A DNA stretch of 24,551 bases, from positions 1-24,551 of the forward strand of contig CAZUMR010000085.1 in NCBI GenBank assembly GCA_964622075.1. Direction: 5' to 3'. The DNA is from WAPX01 sp964622075. Its GTDB lineage: Archaea > Halobacteriota > Archaeoglobi > Archaeoglobales > Archaeoglobaceae. Below, in pieces: positions 19,237-24,551 of this stretch. Position 1 is the stretch's first letter, and every line of letters starts with the position of its first letter. Both the position numbers and the translations under genes were made by a program. The notes under the pieces were generated by a model that saw nothing but the letters and a program-made list of their open reading frames with translations, was not told the DNA's origin and did not search any database.

Positions 19237-20616
19237 ATGAGGAAAAGTCTGGTGTGGCTGGTTGTGGCGATGGTGGTTGCGACCATTGGTGTCGCGGCTG
19301 CCATGCCACATAGCAACAAGTTTGTGCCAGCACAGCACCCGGTACCTAGCCCAGTGCAGAATGAGAACAGGGCAATGAACTGCACAAACGCGACAAACGT
19401 AACCAAGTGCATAGAAAACAGAGGATATGAAAACAGGGGACACAATTACACAAACGCGAGCATGGAAAGAGTAAGGGTGGCAGAAAGAGTAGCAGAGAGA
19501 AATGCTGGAAAGGAGAGGATGCTCAGAATTAAGGTAGAGGAGAGAATAAAGAGGGCAGGAGGTCTGAGGAACGCAGAGATCTCCTACATGAAAGCCAAGG
19601 AACAGTACATGAGACTTAAGCACGAGTACATGAGACTGAAGATGGAGGGCAAGCTCGACTTCAGTCATGAAAAGAAGTTCTGTATGGTTGCTGGAGACCT
19701 TGTACTGAAGTGGTTTGACAGGATGGAGGCTGCCATACTTAACTCAAACCTCAACGAGACCCTGAAAGACAAGCTCATTTCACAGCTTGAACAGGAGAAG
19801 CTCGCCTTCGAAGAGAAGCTAAAGCTCGTTAACGAGACAGAAACTCCACAGCAGCTCAGAGAGGTCGTCAAGCAGCTCAGAGAGCAGTGGAGAGATGCAA
19901 GAATCGTGGTCAGCAAGGTAGCCGAGGAAGTCGCAATAGCAAAGCTTGAGAGAGTCGTTACCGTAGCAGAGAAGCTTGGAGACAGATTATCCACGCTCAC
20001 GAACAGCACACTGCTTAACGACTACAACGCCAAGGTTCAGCAGGCGAAGAGTCTGATAGAGAAGGCCAAGAGCGAGGTCAATACAAGCGTTGTGGCTGCA
20101 AGAGAGGACATAAAGGAGGCTGTTAAGCTGCTCAGAGAAGCGTTCATGGATGCCAGACAGATAGTCAGGGAAGTTAACATGCAGGGCAGGGAGATCGCAA
20201 ACGCTGGAAACGCTGGAATGGGAAAGGGAATGATGGCAGGAATGAATAAAACGGGAATGGAGACAGGTCAGCTAAACGTCATGGGCAGCGGTACTTTCGA
20301 ATTCAACGGAAATGGAGTTGTTGTGATAACAGCCACAAACGCCACCATAACCTACACCGGAGAGCTCGTTAACGTTAGCGGATTTACTGCTAACAATGGA
20401 ACACTGACAGGCAGTGGAAAGGCAACTTTCAGAGGTAACGTAAGCGTGAAGGTGACTGGAGAGAACGTACACATGTTCGTCAAGGGAGAGGGCAGAGCGT
20501 ACCTCAGCGGAAACGGCACTTACATGTACAAGAATGTAGCACAGCAGAGAATTCAGAGAGAGGAGCTGAACGGTAGCGTAGAAATAACACTGGGAGCAGT
20601 GGGAGGTGAGAGCTAA
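19237..20616 (+). CDS. Secreted, sequon-rich coiled-coil protein with glycine-rich beta C-terminus, unknown function
   Basis: A 459-residue protein of no family I recognise. A Sec signal peptide spans 1-22 (RKSLVWLVVAMVVATIGVAAA). Residues ~45-75 hold several glycosylation sequons (NCT, NAT, NVT, NYT, NAS). Residues ~75-320 are strongly charged and helical, with coiled-coil runs such as EYMRLKHEYMRLKMEGKL and EQEKLAFEEKLKLVNETE. A methionine/glycine-rich linker (~325-345, GMGKGMMAGMNKTGM) follows, then a Thr/Asn/Gly-rich region (~350-440) of short strands (GSGTFEFNGNG, GSGKATFRGN, GEGRAYLSGNG) suggesting a repetitive beta fold. GAGGTGA is 6 nt before the ATG. The stop touches the ATG of a lipoprotein gene, so the two form an operon and may act together at the cell surface. 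Confidence 0.8.
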   Translation: MRKSLVWLVVAMVVATIGVAAAMPHSNKFVPAQHPVPSPVQNENRAMNCTNATNVTKCIENRGYENRGHNYTNASMERVRVAERVAERNAGKERMLRIKVEERIKRAGGLRNAEISYMKAKEQYMRLKHEYMRLKMEGKLDFSHEKKFCMVAGDLVLKWFDRMEAAILNSNLNETLKDKLISQLEQEKLAFEEKLKLVNETETPQQLREVVKQLREQWRDARIVVSKVAEEVAIAKLERVVTVAEKLGDRLSTLTNSTLLNDYNAKVQQAKSLIEKAKSEVNTSVVAAREDIKEAVKLLREAFMDARQIVREVNMQGREIANAGNAGMGKGMMAGMNKTGMETGQLNVMGSGTFEFNGNGVVVITATNATITYTGELVNVSGFTANNGTLTGSGKATFRGNVSVKVTGENVHMFVKGEGRAYLSGNGTYMYKNVAQQRIQREELNGSVEITLGAVGGES

Positions 20617-20886
20617 ATGAGGGTGAAAACGGGCCTCAAAATAGCAGTGCTGCTGATGCTCGTAATAGCAGCGTTCAGCATGGGATGTGCCCAGAAGAAC
20701 ATAAAGGCTCCCGCACAGTCTCCAGCCCCATCCAGCTCCAGCCCCACACCATCTCAGACTCCGGCAACACCAAGCCCAAATTCGAACGTAACCCAGCTTG
20801 AGAAGACGCTTAACACGACACTTGAAAACGTTGACCAGCTGCTGAACCAGCTCAACGACATAAACAACATCAGCTTCACAGTTTAA
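20617..20886 (+). CDS. Small putative lipoprotein with Pro/Ser/Thr linker
   Basis: An 89-residue protein with a lipoprotein-type signal peptide: KTGLKIAVLLMLVIAAFSMG then Cys24 as the likely anchor residue. A linker (~25-58) of Pro, Ser, Thr and Ala (APAQSPAPSSSSPTPSQTPA) is typical of surface anchors. The last 30 residues are a helix of heptad character, LEKTLNTTLENVDQLLNQL, with a sequon (NTT) and a hydrophobic end. The start directly follows the stop of the upstream gene (TAAATG), with GGAGGTGA as the ribosome site, so translation is coupled. The short helix could dock on the coiled coil of the upstream protein; that is inference. Confidence 0.8.
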   Translation: MRVKTGLKIAVLLMLVIAAFSMGCAQKNIKAPAQSPAPSSSSPTPSQTPATPSPNSNVTQLEKTLNTTLENVDQLLNQLNDINNISFTV

Positions 20887-20921
20887 ATTTTTTATAATTT
20901 TTGTATTTTTAAATGTTTTAA
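20885..20921 (+). terminator. T-rich terminator after the lipoprotein gene
   Basis: Several T5-T6 runs (TTTTTTATAATTTTTGTATT and following) begin at the stop codon, with no stem needed for archaeal termination. Confidence 0.55.
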
Positions 20922-20927
20922 ATACCC

Positions 20928-20966
20928 GAATTCAGCCACGAATTCAGATTTCATTTCAGAATTCAG
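20928..20966. repeat. Three direct copies of GAATTCAG
   Basis: GAATTCAG occurs at 20928-20935, 20940-20947 and 20959-20966, with partial TTCAG copies around them (20955, 20967). They lie between the lipoprotein terminator and the DUF655 promoter. Confidence 0.7.
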
Positions 20967-21067
20967 TTCAGATCTGTCACTTGGGATTGTTCTCTGAACT
21001 TTCACACCCATTCATGCTCCTGCTGATGTCATTAAAAACAAGTAAAACCGGTAAAGACGGCGATGGT

Positions 21068-21078
21068 GTTATATATAG
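21068..21078 (+). promoter_or_regulatory. TATA box of the DUF655 gene
   Basis: GTTATATATAG lies about 37 nt before the ATG, implying a start near 21098 and a short leader with the GAGGGG ribosome site. Confidence 0.65.
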
Positions 21079-21109
21079 TTAGTGCACTTCGCTTGGAAGA
21101 GGGGTTGCG

Positions 21110-21733
21110 ATGGACAGCAGGAAATACGGCAGAGACTCCAGAGCACCGAAAGGTGTCAGAGGAGAAAGGAGAGATAAGAGAAAGGAGAAAAGGCTCGAAG
21201 ACTATGCCTATGTGATTGATTTTCTGCCTTATGGCCATCCAGACGATAAAAGACCCATACACAAGAGAGAACCTCTTGCCCAGCTTGTGGGGGAGAACTA
21301 CTTCACTCTCCTTGAGGTAAGCGTGAAGAAAGACAAATCTCCGCTGATAATGGACAGGCTGTACATCGGCAAGGGAGAGAGGGATGTTGTCAACAAAATA
21401 AAGAGGAAGCTCAGATATGACGATCTTACTCCAGCAGCCAAATCAGAGCTACCCTACGTCCTCGAGCACATAGTCAAGCAAAACGAGCAGAAGTACGTTG
21501 AATTCTTTAACAAGGCCGAATCGATAACAACCCGCCTGCACCAGCTTGAACTGCTCCCGGGAATCGGTAAGAAAACGATGTGGGCAATACTTGAAGAAAG
21601 GAAAAAAGAGCCTTTCAAGAGTTTTGAGGACATAGTAAAGAGAGTCAGAATAACTCACCCGGTAAAGCTCATAGTCAGCAGGATAATATACGAGCTCAAG
21701 AACCCGGATGTTAAGTACAAACTGTTCACGTGA
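21110..21733 (+). CDS. DUF655 family putative nucleic-acid-binding protein
   Basis: A 207-residue archaeal DUF655 protein. The basic N-terminus (residues 1-28, rich in Arg and Lys) is followed by DYAYVIDFLPYGHPDD, a core strand block containing LVGENYFTLLEVSVKKD and LYIGKGERD, and near residue 150 a helix-hairpin-helix motif LLPGIGKKTMWAILEERKKE, which usually binds the nucleic-acid backbone. The exact function is unknown; the family is consistently encoded next to rsmA/ksgA in Euryarchaeota, which points to rRNA or ribosome work. The start has AGGGG about 5 nt upstream. rsmA follows after 41 nt but appears to have its own TATA element. Confidence 0.9.
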   Translation: MDSRKYGRDSRAPKGVRGERRDKRKEKRLEDYAYVIDFLPYGHPDDKRPIHKREPLAQLVGENYFTLLEVSVKKDKSPLIMDRLYIGKGERDVVNKIKRKLRYDDLTPAAKSELPYVLEHIVKQNEQKYVEFFNKAESITTRLHQLELLPGIGKKTMWAILEERKKEPFKSFEDIVKRVRITHPVKLIVSRIIYELKNPDVKYKLFT

Positions 21734-21750
21734 CTGCTACTGGTTGATAT

Positions 21751-21763
21751 TTTATTTAAATTT
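21751..21763 (+). promoter_or_regulatory. TATA element before rsmA
   Basis: TTTATTTAAATTT ends 12 nt before the ATG and is centred about 18-22 nt from it. A leaderless internal promoter is plausible, though the same bases may end the DUF655 transcript. Confidence 0.4.
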
Positions 21764-21774
21764 AAACAGTTCGC

Positions 21775-22530
21775 ATGAAGTTCTACAGGTCAAGAGGCCA
21801 GCACCTGTTAAAAAATGACAGAATTGCAAATAAGATTGTGGACTATGCAGGGGTTGATAGATCGGATACTGTTCTTGAAGTGGGATGTGGCACAGGAGTT
21901 CTGACGGAAAAATTACTCAGAAAGTCAGGAAAGGTTGTGGGAATTGAAATTGACAGAAGGTTTGTAGAAATACTGAAAAAGAAGTTTGCAGAGGAGATCA
22001 GGTCTGGGAAATTTGAACTCATTGAGGGTGATGCGTTAAAAATCAGTTTTCCCGATTACACAAGATTTGTCTCGAACATACCCTACTCCATCTCCTCTCC
22101 CCTCACTTTCAGGTTTCTGGAGCACAGAAAGCCAGCTGTTGTAATGTATCAGAAAGAGTTTGCAGAGAGACTTGTGGCGAGAAGGGGAAGAAACTACGGC
22201 AGGCTGAGCGTAATAGTCAGGGCTTATGCCACACCGGAAATTCTTGAAGTTGTCAGCAGAAAGAACTTCATACCCCCTCCAAAGGTCGATTCGGCAATAG
22301 TGAGATTTCTGCCAGAGCCGGAGATAAAAGTTAAGGACGTGAAGAAGTTTGCCCGGTTTGTAACTCTATGTTTTTCTATGAGAAGAAAGAAGCTATCTAA
22401 AGCTTTCAACCGGCTGAAAAAGTCAGGTTACAATGTCCCTGACTGGCTATTCAGAGAATACGGAGACATGAGGGCTGAAGTGCTGGAACCGGAAGTTTAC
22501 GCTGAGATATACAGTGTTTGTACTGGTTAA
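21775..22530 (+). CDS. rsmA: 16S rRNA dimethyladenosine transferase (KsgA/Dim1)
   Basis: A 251-residue methyltransferase that dimethylates the two adjacent adenosines in the 3'-terminal hairpin of 16S rRNA during small-subunit maturation. Its motifs are in order: FYRSRGQHLLKNDRIANKIV at the start, SAM motif I VLEVGCGTGVLTEKLL, GIEIDRRFV, IEGDALKI, the catalytic NIPYSISSPLTF (NIPY), then MYQKEFAERLVARRGRNYGR and FIPPPKVDSAIVRF, with a C-terminal helical domain holding FSMRRKKLSKAF. Length and motifs are normal. It follows DUF655 as in many euryarchaea; the upstream rpoF and L21e genes often found in this cluster are absent from the window. Confidence 0.96.
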   Translation: MKFYRSRGQHLLKNDRIANKIVDYAGVDRSDTVLEVGCGTGVLTEKLLRKSGKVVGIEIDRRFVEILKKKFAEEIRSGKFELIEGDALKISFPDYTRFVSNIPYSISSPLTFRFLEHRKPAVVMYQKEFAERLVARRGRNYGRLSVIVRAYATPEILEVVSRKNFIPPPKVDSAIVRFLPEPEIKVKDVKKFARFVTLCFSMRRKKLSKAFNRLKKSGYNVPDWLFREYGDMRAEVLEPEVYAEIYSVCTG

Positions 22531-22579
22531 CTTTATTTATTTTCTTGGCTGACATGTAATGCGCTCAGATATAGTGATT

Positions 22580-22618
22580 GGAGATTCTGGTAACAGAGCA
22601 ATCTCCAGCCTTATTTTT
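22580..22618 (+). terminator. Hairpin with T-rich tail between rsmA and aor
   Basis: GGAGATT (22580-22586) and AATCTCC (22600-22606) form a 7-bp stem with a 13-nt loop, followed by TTATTTTT at 22611-22618. This looks like an intrinsic terminator, an uncommon style for archaea, or a structured regulatory site. Confidence 0.5.
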
Positions 22619-22653
22619 CGATTTCAGCGTTTTGAATCGCCATTCACAACCAG

Positions 22654-22666
22654 CTATTTATATTTT
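22654..22666 (+). promoter_or_regulatory. TATA box of aor
   Basis: CTATTTATATTTT is centred about 24 nt before the ATG with no ribosome site between, so aor is probably leaderless. Confidence 0.6.
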
Positions 22667-22683
22667 GAGGACTACTGTCCATT

Positions 22684-24534
22684 ATGGGCTACATGGGTAA
22701 TGTTCTTGAGGTAAACCTGAGCGAGGGCAGTGTAAAGGTGAAAAAAACCGACATGGAGCTGGCAGAAAAGTACCTTGGAGGTAAGGGTTACGCAACAGCT
22801 GTTCTCTACGAAACTCTGAAGGAGTACGCAAAAGAGGGGATTTCTCCAAAAGACATTAACGCCCTTGGAGAGGAGAATGTCCTCGTTTTCGCTACTGGCC
22901 CGGCAACGGGTATTGCAAAGTTCCCTTCATCTGGCAGGTATCACGTAATGGCTCTTAAATCCCCGCTAACCGGCTCTGTTGCAAGTGCAAACTCTGGAGG
23001 TAAGTGGGGTCCTTACCTTAAGTTCGCAGGTTTTGATGCAATAATCATCAGGGGCGCATCCCCGGAGCCAGTTTATCTGGAAGTAATGGATGGCGGGGCT
23101 GAGATAAAGTCGGCCACACACCTCTGGGGAAGAACAACTTTCGACACAACCAGAATTCTCACCGATAAGTATGGAAAGTGCAGTGTAGCATGCATAGGGC
23201 CAGCTGGAGAAAACGGAGTACTGTTCTCAGCAATAATGAATGACAACCACAGAGCAGCAGGAAGGACTGGTGTGGGTGCAATAATGGGCAGCAAGGGGTT
23301 GAAGGCAGTTGTGGTTGGTGGCAGTGAAAGACCGGAACCAGCGGAGCCAGAAAAATACAAAGAGCTCGTCAAAAAGGCAATAGACAAGATAAAATCGCAC
23401 CCGGTAACGAGCGAGGGGCTGCCAAGATACGGTACTGCCGTGCTTGTTAACATAATCAACAATGCAGGAATATTCCCGACAAGAAACTGGCAAACAGGAG
23501 TGCATCCAAAGGCAGATGCAATAAGTGGAGAGACGCTGGCTGAAAAATATCTGATCAGGAATGGAGCATGCTGGGGTTGCCAGATAGGCTGTGCAAGAGT
23601 TACCAAGGTTGAAAGCGGTCCATACCAGATAAAGTACTCCGAAGGACCGGAATACGAGTCAATATGGTCACTTGGTGGGACGACTGGAATAGAGGAGCTG
23701 GATGCAATTATCAAGGCAAACCACCTGTGCGATGAGCTTGGACTGGACACGATAAGCATGGGATCAACAATAGCGTGTGCAATGGAGCTTGTGGAGAAGG
23801 GTTGCATACCCGAGGAAGTGCTTGAGGGTGTCGATCTGAGGTTCGGTAACGCTGCTGCAGTTGTGGAGATGGTTTGGAGAACTGCCTACAAGAGCGGTTT
23901 CGGAAAGTACCTGGCACTTGGAAGCAAAAGGCTTGCAGAAATGTTCGGCTGTCCTGAACTCTCAATGAGTGTAAAGGGGCTGGAAATGCCAGCTTACGAC
24001 CCAAGAGGTGCAAAGGGAATTGGTCTGAACTACGCAACTGCAAACAGAGGTGGCTGCCATGTAACAGGATACACAATATCTCCTGAAATACTCGGCTGTC
24101 CTGAGAAGATAGACCCGCTGAGTTACGAAGGAAAGGCGAACTGGGTAAAGGCATTTCAGGATCTTACATGCGTCGTAAACTCTGCAGTGAACTGCCTGTT
24201 CACGACCTTTGCTCTGGGTGCTGAAGATTACGCATACCTCCTCTCCGCCGTTACCGGCAGAGATCTGACGAGCGATGACGTAATGCTGATAGGAGAGAGG
24301 ATATACAACCTCGAAAGAGTGATTATGAACCTCTACGGTTTCGATGGAAAGGATGACGTCCTGCCAAAGAGGTTGCTTGAAGAGCCCATGCCGGAAGGTG
24401 CCGCTAAGGGAGAGGTAGTTGACCTTGACAGACTGAAGGAAGAGTACTACAAACTTAGAGGCTGGGAGAACGGCAGACCAACGAAAGAGAAGCTGAAGGA
24501 ACTTGGCATAGAGGTATTCTCCGATTTTGCATGA
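22684..24534 (+). CDS. aor: Tungsten-containing aldehyde:ferredoxin oxidoreductase
   Basis: A 616-residue enzyme that oxidises aldehydes to acids with ferredoxin, using a bis-tungstopterin and one [4Fe-4S] cluster. The N-terminal domain (MGNVLEVNLSEG, LGGKGYATAVLY, LVFATGPATG, SPLTGSVASANSGGKWGPYL) is typical. Cluster cysteines are 296, 299 and 303 in CWGCQIGC, with a fourth at 496 or 504. Pterin motifs DELGLDTISMG and DPRGAKGIGLNYATANRGGC are intact. The substrate range cannot be told; in this metabolism it would detoxify or use aldehydes arising from 2-keto acids, in line with IorA. ATG at 22684 fits the TATA box; the ATG at 22693 is an alternative. No MoaD-like gene is visible before the window ends. 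Confidence 0.95.
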   Translation: MGYMGNVLEVNLSEGSVKVKKTDMELAEKYLGGKGYATAVLYETLKEYAKEGISPKDINALGEENVLVFATGPATGIAKFPSSGRYHVMALKSPLTGSVASANSGGKWGPYLKFAGFDAIIIRGASPEPVYLEVMDGGAEIKSATHLWGRTTFDTTRILTDKYGKCSVACIGPAGENGVLFSAIMNDNHRAAGRTGVGAIMGSKGLKAVVVGGSERPEPAEPEKYKELVKKAIDKIKSHPVTSEGLPRYGTAVLVNIINNAGIFPTRNWQTGVHPKADAISGETLAEKYLIRNGACWGCQIGCARVTKVESGPYQIKYSEGPEYESIWSLGGTTGIEELDAIIKANHLCDELGLDTISMGSTIACAMELVEKGCIPEEVLEGVDLRFGNAAAVVEMVWRTAYKSGFGKYLALGSKRLAEMFGCPELSMSVKGLEMPAYDPRGAKGIGLNYATANRGGCHVTGYTISPEILGCPEKIDPLSYEGKANWVKAFQDLTCVVNSAVNCLFTTFALGAEDYAYLLSAVTGRDLTSDDVMLIGERIYNLERVIMNLYGFDGKDDVLPKRLLEEPMPEGAAKGEVVDLDRLKEEYYKLRGWENGRPTKEKLKELGIEVFSDFA

Positions 24535-24551
24535 TTTTCCTGTTTTAGTTC

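Noticed and set aside
23073..23807. Minus-strand ORF of 244 residues inside aor
   Set aside because: Antisense shadow of a complete, conserved gene.

Overview
The window looks like chromosome from a hyperthermophilic euryarchaeon of the Archaeoglobales (an Archaeoglobus, Geoglobus or Ferroglobus relative; the genus cannot be fixed from the sequence alone). The grounds are formylmethanofuran:H4MPT formyltransferase and two methanofuran biosynthesis genes beside an F420H2:NADP oxidoreductase, an archaeal histone, archaeal FtsZ, a short archaeal EF-1beta, a tungsten aldehyde:ferredoxin oxidoreductase, IorA, an Archaeoglobus-like isocitrate dehydrogenase, and a Ku/LigD-ligase pair. Most starts have a Shine-Dalgarno (GGAGG/GGTGA) or lie about 25 nt downstream of a TATA box (leaderless).

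Layout. 1-1400: AT-rich accessory stretch with a truncated PIN toxin, a G-rich patch carrying tiny ORFs and a frame-split signal-peptide gene, and two small membrane proteins. 1409-5709 (minus strand): a close-packed set reading AAA ATPase, PhnP-like MBL hydrolase, mfnF, mfnE, zinc-ribbon protein, EF-1beta. 5940-7274 (minus): a 57-residue ribbon-helix-helix gene (cdrS-like) directly upstream of ftsZ2, preceded by a GC-rich structured leader or small RNA. 7724-11106: a DUF5684 membrane protein, ftr, Ku and a stand-alone LigD-type ligase. 11363-16441: iorA, a large membrane protein with a four-fold repeated outer domain, and a divergent Agl23-type protein. 16499-18890: icd, npdG and a histone gene. 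19237-20886: a secreted, sequon-rich coiled-coil protein followed directly by a Pro/Ser-rich lipoprotein. 21110-24534: DUF655, rsmA/ksgA and aor.

How the genes work together. Ftr, MfnE and MfnF serve the methanofuran/H4MPT C1 pathway. Npd/Fno, Icd, IorA and Aor link F420, NADP and ferredoxin pools during organic-acid and amino-acid oxidation. CdrS plus FtsZ2 is the archaeal cell-division module. Ku plus ligase is a minimal two-gene end-joining set. The Agl23-type protein points to surface glycosylation, and the sequon-rich secreted pair could be among its targets.

The best candidates for something undescribed are the structured leader of the cdrS-ftsZ2 operon (hairpin plus T-run, palindrome at the expected transcription start, repeated CAGATAT motif), the split small-peptide/membrane-protein cassette at 362-1368, the four-fold repeat membrane protein at 13273-14862, and the secreted coiled-coil/lipoprotein pair at 19237-20886. 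No tRNA, rRNA, CRISPR array or complete insertion sequence was seen.
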